64,000 nt of DNA from positions 1 through 64,000 of the forward strand of contig CAKORG010000003.1 of the NCBI GenBank assembly GCA_934101495.1, given 5' to 3'. Shown here piece after piece: positions 23,549 through 35,189 of this stretch. The notes beneath the pieces were generated by a model, which made no database searches, was not told the origin of the DNA, and saw only the letters and a list, made by a program, of their open reading frames with translations. The DNA comes from an uncultured Bacilli bacterium. GTDB taxonomy: Bacteria > Bacillota_I > Bacilli_A > RF39 > UBA660. Position numbers and translations under genes: made by a program. Position 1 is the stretch's first letter. Every line of letters begins with the position of its first letter.

Positions 23549-26386
23549 TTAAACCACCTTCTTTATATTATTAACGATTATACTTACTTTGTCAAATCTT
23601 TTCGAAACATTACCACTAATTTCTACTAAATCGCCTATTTTTAAGTTATTTAACAAATCCATACTTTTAGGAAAAATAGTAAAGTCAGCATTTCCAGTTT
23701 CATCACTAGCACTAATAAATGCCATATTTTCATTTTTTTTCGTTTTAATATTACTTATCCTATTTATTAAAACAACACACTTAATATTTTTAAATAAATA
23801 TTTTTCTAACATTTCGAGTTTCATCACATTTTGATACTTACTTGCAGGGTGATTACTTATAAAATAACCGAAACTATCTAGTTCATTATTTCTTTTTACC
23901 TCATCACTATAATCATCTAATTCAACTATAACAGGCTTTTTAATTAACTCATCATCTATTTCTGCAAAGTTTAAAGCTACTGCAATATTTTCCACCAAAG
24001 TTCTTTCATTTAAATTAAAACTTCTAAGGCTATCTGCTTTAATTAAAGTATTTAAAATATTTTCATTAAGGATTGTCTTATTCTTACAAACAAAATCAAA
24101 AAAATCAGTATATCCATCTTTTCTATTTTCTATTATTTTTTCACTTAAATTTTCTGGAATACCTTTAATTTGCCAAAGAGGCATTATTAATTCTTTTCCC
24201 CTTATATAAAACTTATTATGACTTAAATTCACATCTGGTTTTTCAAGCTTTATTCCTTTATTTTTTAAAAATGAAATCAACTTAGTAAACTTTTCACTAT
24301 CTTTATTATTAATCATTTCTATAATAAAGTATTCTGGATATTTTACTTTTAAATAAGCCATATCATAACTTATACGAGCATAAGCAACTGAATGAGCTTT
24401 ATTAAAACCATAACTAGCAAATTTAACTATCAAATCATAAATTGAAGTAGCAACTCCTCTATCATAACCTTTACTTATAGCTCCATTTATAAATTTTTCT
24501 TTTTCAGCATTAATAACACTTTCTTTTTTCTTAGAAATAGCTCTTCTTATTATGTCAGCTTCTGCAAGTGAGTAACCACCAATTTTACCTAGAATAGCAA
24601 TAATCTGTTCTTGATAAAGAATTATTCCATAAGTATCTTTTAATATTGGTTCTAAATCTTTATGAATATAAGTAATTTCTTTCTTACCATTTTTTCTGGC
24701 AATATATTCATCAGCTTGTTCTAAAGCTCCAGGTCTACCTAAAGCAAGTGATGCTACTAAGTCATTAAAAGAATTAGGATTTAATTTTCTAATTAAATTT
24801 CTCATAAGACTCGTTTCAAATTGAAATATTCCTTCAGTTTTTCCAGTGCTAAATAAATTTAGTACTGCTATATCATTTAAGTCAATATTTTTTAAAGCAC
24901 TCTTTCCAACTTCATCTAATATATTTTTTATCGTAGTCAAATTTTTAAGGGCTAAAAAGTCCATCTTTAAAAGTCCAATACTTTCTAAGTATTCCATTGT
25001 TACTCCGGTTATTAAAGTACCATTTTCATAATGAATTGGTATTATTTCATCTAAATTAGTACTTGATATTACTACACCAGCTGCATGAGTTGAAGTATTT
25101 TTTTTAAGGCCTTCTAAATGCATCGATATATTATATAGTTTTTTAAGTTCATTATAATTATTTAAATATTTTTTAATATCCTCACTTGTTAAATTATCTT
25201 TTAAAGAAACATTACCATTTATACATTTAATAAAGTTATCAAGTAAAGCATCATTAATTTTTAATAATTTGCCAATTTCCCTAAGAACTAATTTACTTTT
25301 TAAAGTTGTAAAAGTAAGACCTAAAGCTACATTTTTATCACCATATCTATTTCTAACATACTCAATTACATCTTCTCTTCTTAAAGCATCAAAATCCACA
25401 TCAATATCAGGCATTGTAACTCTTTCGGGATTTAAAAATCTTTCAAAAAGCAAATTATACTTTAACGGATCAATTTCAGTTATACCAATTGAGTAACTAA
25501 CTAAAGAACCAGCTGCAGAACCCCGACCTGGCCCAACTAAAATATCATGTCTTTTAGCATATAAAACATAATCATAAACAATTAAAAAATAATCTACAAA
25601 CCCCATTTCATTTATTATTTTTAGTTCATAATTTAATCTTTTTAAATATGTATCAGGTATTTTACCATTTAATCTTTTAGCTAAACCTTTAAGACATAAA
25701 TCATGCAAAAATAAAGAAGAATCAATATCATCTTTATATTTAGGAATATATTTCTTATTAAACTTTAATTCTAAATTTAGTAAACTAACTACTTCATCAA
25801 TCTTTCCTAAGTCTATTTCAGGTTCAAAATAATAATTCTGTTCATAATTTTGCGCATCTTCTTTTCTCAATTTATCAAGATATGCTAAATACGGAACATT
25901 TTCTTTTTTTAACACTTTTAAATCATTTATATATAATACATTACTTGATGTTGTTAAAGCATTTAATCTTTCTAAATCGTTATTATAACTTATATAAAGA
26001 TTATCAAAAAACTTTAATTTTTCAAATAATTCTTTACTTTTAAAAGGCACTATACATAGAATATTATCTTTATATATAGTTAAACTATCAATTGAAAGTT
26101 CATCTTTTTCTTTTAAAGTATGAATTTTAAGTAAATTTTTATAACCTTCAAAATTCATAGCATATAAATATACATTTAAATTATCTATTTTTATATCTAA
26201 ACCTACGATTGGCTTTATATTATTTTTCTTACAAGTATAATAAAATTCTAGAACTCCGTATAGATTTTCATCACATATTCCACATGTTGTAATTTTATTT
26301 TCACTTAAAAAACTAATTAAATCTGGAACTTTAATTAAGCTTTTTAATAATGTATAATCAGTTGTTACTTTAAGTGGTATGTACAT
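23549..26386 (-). CDS. dnaE: DNA polymerase III alpha subunit DnaE
   Basis: 945 residues, shorter than Bacillus DnaE (~1,100). It extends primers on the lagging strand before handing over to PolC. The N-terminal PHP domain is degenerate: the usual HxH is replaced by KVT (PLKVTTDYTLLKSL), so no metal-dependent activity is expected. The polymerase core is intact (VGPGRGSAAGSLVSY, PDIDVDFDALRR, FNKAHSVAYARISYD). A C-terminal OB fold ends the protein (GDLVEISGNVSKRFDKVS). It directly precedes polC with a 1-base gap. Confidence 0.96.
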   Translation of the reverse strand: MYIPLKVTTDYTLLKSLIKVPDLISFLSENKITTCGICDENLYGVLEFYYTCKKNNIKPIVGLDIKIDNLNVYLYAMNFEGYKNLLKIHTLKEKDELSIDSLTIYKDNILCIVPFKSKELFEKLKFFDNLYISYNNDLERLNALTTSSNVLYINDLKVLKKENVPYLAYLDKLRKEDAQNYEQNYYFEPEIDLGKIDEVVSLLNLELKFNKKYIPKYKDDIDSSLFLHDLCLKGLAKRLNGKIPDTYLKRLNYELKIINEMGFVDYFLIVYDYVLYAKRHDILVGPGRGSAAGSLVSYSIGITEIDPLKYNLLFERFLNPERVTMPDIDVDFDALRREDVIEYVRNRYGDKNVALGLTFTTLKSKLVLREIGKLLKINDALLDNFIKCINGNVSLKDNLTSEDIKKYLNNYNELKKLYNISMHLEGLKKNTSTHAAGVVISSTNLDEIIPIHYENGTLITGVTMEYLESIGLLKMDFLALKNLTTIKNILDEVGKSALKNIDLNDIAVLNLFSTGKTEGIFQFETSLMRNLIRKLNPNSFNDLVASLALGRPGALEQADEYIARKNGKKEITYIHKDLEPILKDTYGIILYQEQIIAILGKIGGYSLAEADIIRRAISKKKESVINAEKEKFINGAISKGYDRGVATSIYDLIVKFASYGFNKAHSVAYARISYDMAYLKVKYPEYFIIEMINNKDSEKFTKLISFLKNKGIKLEKPDVNLSHNKFYIRGKELIMPLWQIKGIPENLSEKIIENRKDGYTDFFDFVCKNKTILNENILNTLIKADSLRSFNLNERTLVENIAVALNFAEIDDELIKKPVIVELDDYSDEVKRNNELDSFGYFISNHPASKYQNVMKLEMLEKYLFKNIKCVVLINRISNIKTKKNENMAFISASDETGNADFTIFPKSMDLLNNLKIGDLVEISGNVSKRFDKVSIIVNNIKKVV

Positions 26387-26472
26387 AATTTACTCCTTGT
26401 CATTATTTTATCACAATCCCATAATAAATTAAAGAAAAAAGAGATTTTTGTTATCCTTTTTAAGCCAAAATT

Positions 26473-26499
26473 AAAAGGATAACATTTTAAATGCTATCC
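26473..26499 (-). terminator. Terminator after the Rpn-like gene
   Basis: Minus-strand GGATAGCATTT/ATG-TTATCC hairpin followed by TTTT, between the Rpn-like gene and dnaE. Confidence 0.65.
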
Positions 26500-26506
26500 C
26501 TGTTTA

Positions 26507-27358
26507 CTATGAGTTAACTTTCAGGTTTTTAATTTCAGATATTGATAAGTTTGTTATTTCACTAATTTCATTGAAGGTATAATTTTTTGAAAGCATATTT
26601 TTTGCAGTTTTTAGAAGGCCTTCTTTTAATCCTTTTTCTTCTCCACGTTGTTCTGCTGAAACTATCTTCCATGAATCATCATGAAATATACTTATTACTT
26701 CAGGATCATTTATAAAACTATCTACCATTTCAATCGTACTCATCATCAATTCATCTCCCTTAGCTATTTTTATTGCTTCTTCATATGTCTTGGCACTGAT
26801 CAATCTACACCATCTTATAAATCTCTCTTCATTTTTAGAATAAGATATTTCTTTTAAGATGTCAAGTCTTATTAGCAACATTTCAATACTTTCATCCAAT
26901 ATTCTTCTATGGTTTATTACATTTATAAATTCATACTCATTTACAATTTCATTATTACTTAGTTTGTAATTACCATTCATGATATTTAAACTAATTACTT
27001 TTTTAATCCTTTTATAAGGCTCTCTTTTTCTAAGCTGATGAGAATATATATATGATGCATAAGCTAAACTTTTCATACACTCAGTTTCTCCAAAGTTATT
27101 ATACATCTCAATATTTACTAGTTTTCCATCAGATAATACTATAACTATATCCAAATAATAGTCATGTAGTTTGATATTATTATTTTGAATATATTTCTGC
27201 TTAGATACTCTGATATATTTAACTTTTAAATCTGATTTTATGTACTCTAGATACGAATTATAATAATCTCTGATAATTTTCTTATTACTAAATACATGTT
27301 TAAATACTAAATCATTAGTTAACCATATAAACTCTTTCGTTTCTGTCAAGTTTATCAC
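26507..27358 (-). CDS. Rpn/PD-(D/E)XK transposase-like protein
   Basis: 283 residues of the Rpn (recombination-promoting nuclease)/PDDEXK family: N-terminal TNDLVFKHVFSNKKI, then the nuclease core DIVIVLSDGKLVNIEMYN, where the expected E-x-Q/K is E-M-Y, so activity is uncertain. The C terminus has the typical GEEKGLKEGLLKTAKNML repeat-like tail ending in a small helix-turn-helix. Related copies lie at 42028-43216 and a relic at 60507. The promoter region carries the Spo0A-box repeat at 27405-27429. Confidence 0.8.
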   Translation of the reverse strand: MINLTETKEFIWLTNDLVFKHVFSNKKIIRDYYNSYLEYIKSDLKVKYIRVSKQKYIQNNNIKLHDYYLDIVIVLSDGKLVNIEMYNNFGETECMKSLAYASYIYSHQLRKREPYKRIKKVISLNIMNGNYKLSNNEIVNEYEFINVINHRRILDESIEMLLIRLDILKEISYSKNEERFIRWCRLISAKTYEEAIKIAKGDELMMSTIEMVDSFINDPEVISIFHDDSWKIVSAEQRGEEKGLKEGLLKTAKNMLSKNYTFNEISEITNLSISEIKNLKVNS

Positions 27359-27404
27359 CCCCTTAGGACAAAAACAAGCTCTATCCTAACATATTTACAT
27401 TAAG

Positions 27405-27429
27405 ATATTTGTTGTTTTTTGTCGAACAC
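27405..27429. promoter_or_regulatory. 25-bp repeat with a Spo0A box (copy 1)
   Basis: Contains TTTTTGTCGAACAC; TGTCGAA (27420-27426) is the Spo0A-box consensus. The same 25 bases, with one change, lie at 35142-35166, also just upstream of a minus-strand gene. Confidence 0.5.
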
Positions 27430-27501
27430 ATTAAATTTTTGTTAAAATTTATTTATTTAGGGTTTGAATATTATGACTTCTTATTGTATGTTTATAAGAT
27501 T

Positions 27502-28632
27502 TTACATCCCAACGATATATGGTTTGTCTAATGTTCCTTCTCCATCTATTTTGTACACAGAAGCGTCTAGATACAAGACTGGACGGACGCCATGCCCATT
27601 GTACGAGTTGTTGTATTTCAAGTTGCCGTTTTCGTCCAGATAGGACACATTGTCGTTGTTTGAAGAATAAGGTGTAAGTGTCCATTCGTATCCTTTTCCA
27701 TACAGCCAATTTTGTCCTGCACACTTTGCTGTGTTATAAGAGCTTAAAACTGTTGTTCTCGTACAACTACTTGATAACACACTATATCCATAATCACTTG
27801 GATACATTAGTCCTATATATCCTGTTGTACTTGTTGGTCTTTCACTATACACTGTTGTTCCTCTTTCATAGCCATAGAAAGCTTCAGTTGTTGCACCATT
27901 ACTTGAATATCCACCTAGATACCATGTTACTTTTGCTATCATACTTCTATATCCAGATTGTATTCCTTTTTTAGTATAATCACAATTAGCTGTTGCTGAA
28001 TAACTTCCATAGCAATAGCCTGAGCTTGTTCCGTCTTGAGCATTATAATATGCACCATTAAGTAGTTTATTTAAACTTGCTACTGTCCAATCGTTATTAT
28101 ACTTACCCTGTGCTAGTCCCCCAAGAGAGTCATCACAAATTATTTTAACCAAATACTTGCCGTCTTGACCATGAGAACCACTATCAAACACACCGATTAT
28201 TCTCCAGTATTCATTATTAAACCATATATAGTTATTTGGATTTTTTCCTTCATATCTATATCCATTTTCATTTACTACTTGTCCTGTTCCTTGTGTTGTC
28301 TCTGCTAAACCTAAGATATAATCATTAAAGTATGTTTTTGTAATTGTTTCAAACTTAATATCACATGATACATCACCAGTTATATTTTCTATTGCTAACT
28401 TCCAATCGTCATATAACCATTTTCCATCAGCTCCTTCACATGATACATTTGCTTTATATAATCCTTTAGATGGAAAAGATGTTATACTTTTTCCATCTAA
28501 AGATAAAGCATATAATATTCCATCTTTTTTAAATGTATGTTTATTATTAGTGTTTTTATTTAAAATAATAACACTAATAAATAATACTATCAATATAATT
28601 CCTATACTTACTATTCTAATTCTTTTTTGCAT
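27502..28632 (-). CDS. Surface protein with C-type-lectin-like variable C terminus (copy A)
   Basis: 376 residues from ATG 28632 (GGAGG five bases upstream). A membrane anchor (about 5-25) is followed by a short beta region, then a ~250-residue C-terminal domain with YWRIIGVF, IGLMYPSDYGYS, NWLYGKGYEWTLTP and GVRPVLYLDA, the DUF6273/C-type-lectin-like pattern. From EAFYGYERG onward it is nearly identical to copy B (28794-30143), except between WTLTP and RPVLYL, where the proteins differ at most positions without gaps. Codons in that block end mostly in C, unlike neighbours. Likely a displayed binding protein whose tip is diversified. Confidence 0.8.
   Translation of the reverse strand: MQKRIRIVSIGIILIVLFISVIILNKNTNNKHTFKKDGILYALSLDGKSITSFPSKGLYKANVSCEGADGKWLYDDWKLAIENITGDVSCDIKFETITKTYFNDYILGLAETTQGTGQVVNENGYRYEGKNPNNYIWFNNEYWRIIGVFDSGSHGQDGKYLVKIICDDSLGGLAQGKYNNDWTVASLNKLLNGAYYNAQDGTSSGYCYGSYSATANCDYTKKGIQSGYRSMIAKVTWYLGGYSSNGATTEAFYGYERGTTVYSERPTSTTGYIGLMYPSDYGYSVLSSSCTRTTVLSSYNTAKCAGQNWLYGKGYEWTLTPYSSNNDNVSYLDENGNLKYNNSYNGHGVRPVLYLDASVYKIDGEGTLDKPYIVGM
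27588..27670 (-). other. Hypervariable block of copy A
   Basis: 83 bp aligned without gaps to 28879-28961 with 37 differences, while the ~34 bases after it are identical and the ~230 bases before it differ at only about three places. Confidence 0.75.
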
Positions 28633-28793
28633 AAGGCCTCCAACAATTTTATTAATTTTATTTTTAAACATTTGTGACTTTTTATTATATAGTTTATATA
28701 AGCCTAAAAAAATTTGTCAATCGATCAATTAATTATTATATACTATGGAAGTTTTGCCAATCATGAAACAAGTGAGTGTTTAAACATAGATTC

Positions 28794-30143
28794 TTACATT
28801 CCAATAATATATGGCTTATCTAAGGTCCCTTCTCCGTCTATTTTGTATACAGAAGCGTCTAGATACAAGACTGGACGGGTACCATTTCCAATATTAGTGC
28901 TTCTGAGGTTCAGTTCGCCGCTGTAGCGAGGAATGAACACATAGTAGCCATAAGAAGAATGAGGTGTAAGTGTCCATTCGTATCCTTTTCCATACAGCCA
29001 ATTTTGTCCTGCACACTTTGCTGTGTCATAAGAGCTTAAAACTGTTGTTCTCGTACAACTACTTGATAACACACTATATCCATAATCACTTGGATACATT
29101 AGTCCTATATATCCTGTTGTACTTGTTGGTCTTCCACTATACACTGTTGTTCCTCTTTCATAGCCATAGAAAGCTTCAGCTGTTGCACCATTACTTGAAT
29201 ATCCACCTAGATACCATGTTACTTTTGCTACCATACTTCTATAGCCAGATTTTATTCCTTTTTTAGTATAATCACAATTAGTTGTTGTTGAACTACTTCC
29301 ATAGCAATAGCCAGAACTTGTTCCATCTTGAGCATTATAGTATGCACCATTAAGCAGTGAATTCAAACCAGCTGTTGTCCAGTCATTTGTGTCTGACTTA
29401 TTCCATATTATTCCACCAAGGTTATCATTTCGAATAATTTTAACTAAATTTTTATCTATTTGACCATGAGAGTCACTATCAAACACTCCAATTATTCTCC
29501 AATATTCATTATTAAACCACACATAGTTATTTGGATTCTTTCCTTCGTATCTATATCCTTTTTCATTTACCACTTGTCCTGTTCCTTGCGTTGTTCCTGC
29601 CAAGCCTGTAATATATGTAGCAAAATTAACTTTCGATGTACTATCGGTATATTTTAAATCACAAGAAGTATATTTCTTATTTATCTGAGATATTTCAATT
29701 CTGTTATATTTTTGATTATATAATGCATCGCTATTGATACAATTAATGGAACCTAATTTACCATAAGTAGTTGGCAAATTATTAGCTGCTATGGTTACAT
29801 CTGGTGGTACAATATCAAAATATGCATAACACTTATCACTGCTTTTTGATGTCATAACAACTGACTGGTTCTCTTCATCCCATGAAAGTGTTCCACCATT
29901 TTCACAAGCAGATTTTTCAGCATTAAATTCATATCCATTCGTGGGCCATTCATCACTTGTTGATATAGTATACTCACCAGAACCTGCTTTTGTTTCAACC
30001 ATTAAACTTAAACCAGAGTTCGATAAATTATTATCCTCATGTATATAAATATCATTATTATAATTATTGTATATTGTGATAACCCCTATAAAAAGGATTA
30101 TTATAATTATTAATAGAATATATTTTCTTTTTTTATTTTTCAT
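28794..30143 (-). CDS. Surface protein with C-type-lectin-like variable C terminus (copy B)
   Basis: 449 residues. Membrane anchor (about 8-26), an Asn/Ser/Thr-rich beta region containing an NGYEFNAEKSACENGGTLSW repeat-like segment, then the same C-terminal domain as copy A, ending GTRPVLYLDASVYKIDGEGT. Cysteines in the domain (GYCYGS, CDYTKKG, SSCTRTT, AKCAGQ) are conserved between copies and may form disulfides. The 5' leader is shared with the gene at 1-837. Probably a paralogue duplicated in tandem with copy A; the variable block 28879-28961 is the only region that has diverged strongly. Confidence 0.8.
   Translation of the reverse strand: MKNKKRKYILLIIIIILFIGVITIYNNYNNDIYIHEDNNLSNSGLSLMVETKAGSGEYTISTSDEWPTNGYEFNAEKSACENGGTLSWDEENQSVVMTSKSSDKCYAYFDIVPPDVTIAANNLPTTYGKLGSINCINSDALYNQKYNRIEISQINKKYTSCDLKYTDSTSKVNFATYITGLAGTTQGTGQVVNEKGYRYEGKNPNNYVWFNNEYWRIIGVFDSDSHGQIDKNLVKIIRNDNLGGIIWNKSDTNDWTTAGLNSLLNGAYYNAQDGTSSGYCYGSSSTTTNCDYTKKGIKSGYRSMVAKVTWYLGGYSSNGATAEAFYGYERGTTVYSGRPTSTTGYIGLMYPSDYGYSVLSSSCTRTTVLSSYDTAKCAGQNWLYGKGYEWTLTPHSSYGYYVFIPRYSGELNLRSTNIGNGTRPVLYLDASVYKIDGEGTLDKPYIIGM
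28879..28961 (-). other. Hypervariable block of copy B
   Basis: Partner of 27588-27670. Differences fall mainly on first and second codon positions; third positions are often shared C or T, as expected if the template has AAC/AAT codons mutated at A. Confidence 0.75.
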
Positions 30144-30255
30144 GTATCATGCTCCATTCTTTACAACATCACACTTGATATTTACCATACTACATACCTA
30201 TTTTAAACCAAAAAAAAGCGACCTATTTACACTTAAATGTAAATTTGTCACTAAA
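30144..30255 (-). promoter_or_regulatory. Leader shared with the gene at 1-837
   Basis: Minus strand GACAAATTTACATTTAAG, a TTTACA/TGTAAA hairpin, a T-run, then GTGATGTTGTAAAGAATGG before the ATG. The order matches 838-955. Confidence 0.4.
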
Positions 30256-30262
30256 GTTTTAT

Positions 30263-31195
30263 TTAACTACATGCATCCATTAAAAATCCATATAAACTTA
30301 TATCTTTATCATACATTCCTTTTTTGATATTTAAATCTATATCACATAATTTAACTAAATTTCCGAGTAGTTCTTTGTTAGAATATTTACTAGAATTGGT
30401 ATAAAATTTATTTATTTGCCAATCAGCTAGAGAAAGATAGCTCATAATATCGTTCATACTCATTTTATTATATAGATTTTTAACATAATACATAAGACGG
30501 TATTCTCTAGCTAAAAGTGAAACTAAAACAGTTGGTTCTACTTTATATATTTTTAATGATTTAAGTATTTTCAAAGATAATTTTAAGTTTTTTTCAATTA
30601 CAGCATTTACAAAAGCAAAATTATTATTTGTTTTTTCTTCCCCTACTATATTTAATACATCATTATATTTGATTGTACATGGAAAACCATAATATATCAT
30701 AATTTTATCAAGTTCATTAAACATTATATCTAAATTATTATAAGAATTATCCATAATATAATTAAGTGTCTTATAATCAATGCTATAATCATAATTTTTC
30801 AAATAATTTGTTAAAGTACTATTAATATTTCTTTTATCCATCTTAGGAATATTAACTATACTACCTTTATTTTTTATACTTTTTACTATCTTTTTTCTTA
30901 AATCAATTCCATTTAACGTTGTAAAGATAATATTCGTATTTTCATTTGAATTTTCTAAATATTTGCTTAGAAGTTCATTATCACTTTCACTTATCTTACC
31001 AGTACCAAAAAAATCAGCATTTGATACAACTATCCATTTTTTATTATCATCTAAACTAAAATAAGAAGCTTCCTCAATTACTTCTTTAATCGTACATCTA
31101 TTGGCATTAAAAAGAATATAGTTATTATCTTTAACTATTTTTTTTATCTCATCATCTATGATTCTATAACTTTCAGCACTTATTAAATAATTCAT
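30263..31195 (-). CDS. holA: DNA polymerase III delta subunit HolA
   Basis: Clamp-loader delta subunit that opens the beta clamp. The 310-residue protein lacks a Walker A, as expected for delta, but has the AAA+ domain layout (KWIVVSNADFFGTGKISESD, NTNIIFTTLNGIDLRKK) and the conserved C-terminal collar sequence (EPTVLVSLLAREYRLMYYVK). ATG 31195 follows AGTAGTGAT. Single gene with the YetF-like gene upstream ending in its own terminator. Confidence 0.92.
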   Translation of the reverse strand: MNYLISAESYRIIDDEIKKIVKDNNYILFNANRCTIKEVIEEASYFSLDDNKKWIVVSNADFFGTGKISESDNELLSKYLENSNENTNIIFTTLNGIDLRKKIVKSIKNKGSIVNIPKMDKRNINSTLTNYLKNYDYSIDYKTLNYIMDNSYNNLDIMFNELDKIMIYYGFPCTIKYNDVLNIVGEEKTNNNFAFVNAVIEKNLKLSLKILKSLKIYKVEPTVLVSLLAREYRLMYYVKNLYNKMSMNDIMSYLSLADWQINKFYTNSSKYSNKELLGNLVKLCDIDLNIKKGMYDKDISLYGFLMDACS

Positions 31196-31223
31196 ATTAA
31201 TCACTACTTAAGTATATCATTTT

Positions 31224-31248
31224 TAAAAAGAAAAAGAAAGAGCTCTTT
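31224..31248 (-). terminator. Terminator of the YetF-like gene
   Basis: Minus-strand AAGAAAGAGCTCTTTCTT self-complementary stem followed by TTTCTTTTT. Confidence 0.65.
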
Positions 31249-31315
31249 CTTAATTCTATCTAAACATTATATAATGTACTATATTTTATGGCTATTTTAT
31301 TTTTATGTGCTATTA

Positions 31316-31963
31316 TTAATTTACATCAGTTTTCTTAATGATAAATATTTTATTATTTTTATAAAAAGCGTAGAATATATCTTTTATAAATAAATTACTT
31401 TTTGCAAGTTCTTCTTCTACCCATTCTGGTGTTTTTTTAATATATTTAAGGACTTTAGTTTGAAGTTGTCCATCAAGTATTAAAGCTTGTGGATAAGGAC
31501 TTTTAAATTTAAAAAAATTATATTTAAAAACTGATAACTCCCCATTTGGTTCTAAAAATGCATATTCAACCATATCTATATCTCTGATTTCTTTTTGTCT
31601 TAAAGAAACAAGCAAATCATCTAAAGAATATCTTTGCTTTACCATTTCTTTATAATTTATTTTACCATTTACTATAATGAGAGATGGCTTACCATCAAAT
31701 ATCGTTCTAAACTTTCTTGATTTAATAGAAATAAATGCAAATAAAACTTCTAGAATAACTAAACAAGTAATAGGTATAATGGTATAAGCCATTGGCTCTT
31801 TATATTCTTCAATGCTAATAGCTACTAACTCTGCAATTAATATCGACACTATTAAGTCTATTACTCCGAGTTGACCTATTTCTCTTTTGCCCATAATACG
31901 ATAAGCAATAAGAACAAAAAAGTAAAAGAAAATAGTTCTAAATAATACTGTAAATATTTGCAT
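31316..31963 (-). CDS. DUF421/YetF-family membrane protein
   Basis: 215 residues: three N-terminal membrane helices containing GKREIGQLGVIDLIVSILIAELVAI, then a soluble YetF domain with GKPSLIIVNGKINYKEM and LLVSLRQKEIRDIDMVEYAF. Some family members take part in spore or germination functions, others are uncharacterised. In Bacillus its relative yrbG neighbours yrzE (TIGR04086) and tgt, the same set of genes found here at 32033 and 32685. Confidence 0.88.
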   Translation of the reverse strand: MQIFTVLFRTIFFYFFVLIAYRIMGKREIGQLGVIDLIVSILIAELVAISIEEYKEPMAYTIIPITCLVILEVLFAFISIKSRKFRTIFDGKPSLIIVNGKINYKEMVKQRYSLDDLLVSLRQKEIRDIDMVEYAFLEPNGELSVFKYNFFKFKSPYPQALILDGQLQTKVLKYIKKTPEWVEEELAKSNLFIKDIFYAFYKNNKIFIIKKTDVN

Positions 31964-32032
31964 GATATCACCAATTATATTATGGTAATAATGAATGGTT
32001 TTTAAACATAGTATTTATTAGGTGATTATATT

Positions 32033-32386
32033 TTGAAAAATTTATTAAAATATCTTGGATATTATACATTATTTTTAATAACTTTAGTTTTTATTACAAG
32101 CTTACTTAATTTAATTGGTGTTAATTCCACAATAACTAACTTTTTAATATTCATATTTAATATTAGTCTATTCTTTATATTTGGTCTTAAAAATGGTAAA
32201 AAAGCAATTAATAAAGGTTATCTAGCTGGACTTAAAGTTGGTGGTTTATTTTTACTTGTTCTTATTATTATAAGTTTATTTACATCTAAAAATATATTTA
32301 GTTTAAGTACATTTATTTACTATTTAGTTTTAATGCTTGCTAGTACTTTAGGTGGATCTCTTGGCATAAATAAAAAGAGTGAATAA
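32033..32386 (+). CDS. TIGR04086-family four-helix membrane protein
   Basis: 117 residues with four hydrophobic segments, starting at TTG 32033 behind TAGGTGATT. Matches the YrzE/TIGR04086 type, which is frequent in spore-forming Firmicutes and neighbours tgt in Bacillus. Function unknown. The GAGTG/CACTC hairpin at 32378-32396 acts as its terminator and meets the end of the facing gene. Confidence 0.75.
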   Translation: MKNLLKYLGYYTLFLITLVFITSLLNLIGVNSTITNFLIFIFNISLFFIFGLKNGKKAINKGYLAGLKVGGLFLLVLIIISLFTSKNIFSLSTFIYYLVLMLASTLGGSLGINKKSE

Positions 32387-32392
32387 ACACTC

Positions 32393-32400
<8 letters not shown>
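32378..32400. terminator. Terminator between convergent genes
   Basis: GAGTG-AATAAA-CACTC followed by TTAATTT at the end of 32033-32386; it also covers the end of 32393-32692. Confidence 0.55.
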
Positions 32401-34283
<1,883 letters not shown>

Positions 34284-34294
<11 letters not shown>

Positions 34295-35039
34295 GGCTTT
34301 TTATTTTTCTTTCTTTAAATTTAAGAAGTATTAAATAAAGAGAACACATAATATCTTCGTATTCAATATTTATATTGTCATTCATATTTTTGAAGATTAT
34401 CCATTTACCTTTTAGACTCTTGCTAAAACTTAATTTAATTATTTTCTTATTAATTGTATCAAAGTCTATATTATTAGAAATACATTTATACAAATTTTCT
34501 AAAGCTGCTCCTAAATCATAAACGTTAATATCTCCATAATAAAGTATATACAAATTGTATAAATCACTAGCTTTTGTATATAAATTGTTAGTGATTCTAT
34601 AAAATAAATCAGCTAACCTTTCCTCTTGAGTATATAGTTTAATACTTATTTTTTTCTTTATTCCTTTTAATATATAACTTTCATCTTTTTTATCAGTTGA
34701 CTTATTTAATGCATTACCTACGTTCAAATTCATTAGCCACTTAGAACATTTATAAGATATAGCTATTTTAACATTATATAACTGATAATCTTTTGTGTGA
34801 TATATTTTCTTTACTTGTAAAACATTAAACTTTGCTTTTTTATAATGTTTAAATATCGTACCCAGAAATATATTGATTGAATACATATTAACTTTAATAT
34901 CATAAAGATTAATAGATAAATTATCTAAATCTTTATAAACTACTTTGTCTTTATATCCGCTTTCGTATATTGCTTCTAAAAAATAATCTTTGAAAATACT
35001 CGGATATATACAATCACTTCCAAAACTTTTTTCTTTCAT
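34284..35039 (-). CDS. Hypothetical protein with AbiEii-like C-terminal features
   Basis: 251 residues. The first ~80 residues lack a recognisable nucleotidyltransferase GS...D motif, but residues ~145-175 (LYTQEERLADLFYRITNNLY, KASDLYNLYIL) resemble the C-terminal helical part of AbiEii/nucleotidyltransferase toxins. Its promoter region has copy 2 of the Spo0A-box repeat. It overlaps the stop of the facing gene by 11 bases. The assignment is tentative. Confidence 0.5.
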
Positions 35040-35141
35040 AATAACCTCATCTTTCTTATTTCCCCATTATTCTTTTATTAAATATTTATTTTGGCATAGT
35101 ATTCCTCCTTCAAATGTATATTAAAGCATATTTCAAATGCA

Positions 35142-35166
35142 ATATTTGTTGCTTTTTGTCGAACAC
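35142..35166. promoter_or_regulatory. 25-bp repeat with a Spo0A box (copy 2)
   Basis: Contains TTTTTGTCGAACAC with TGTCGAA at 35157-35163; one base differs from copy 1 at 27405-27429. Confidence 0.5.
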
Positions 35167-35189
35167 TTCAAAAAAGTTAATTTTTTTCA

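Noticed and set aside
26507..30143. Search for a reverse transcriptase or template repeat near the variable genes
   Set aside because: No frame with reverse transcriptase motifs (such as YxDD) and no second non-coding copy of the block was found in the window.
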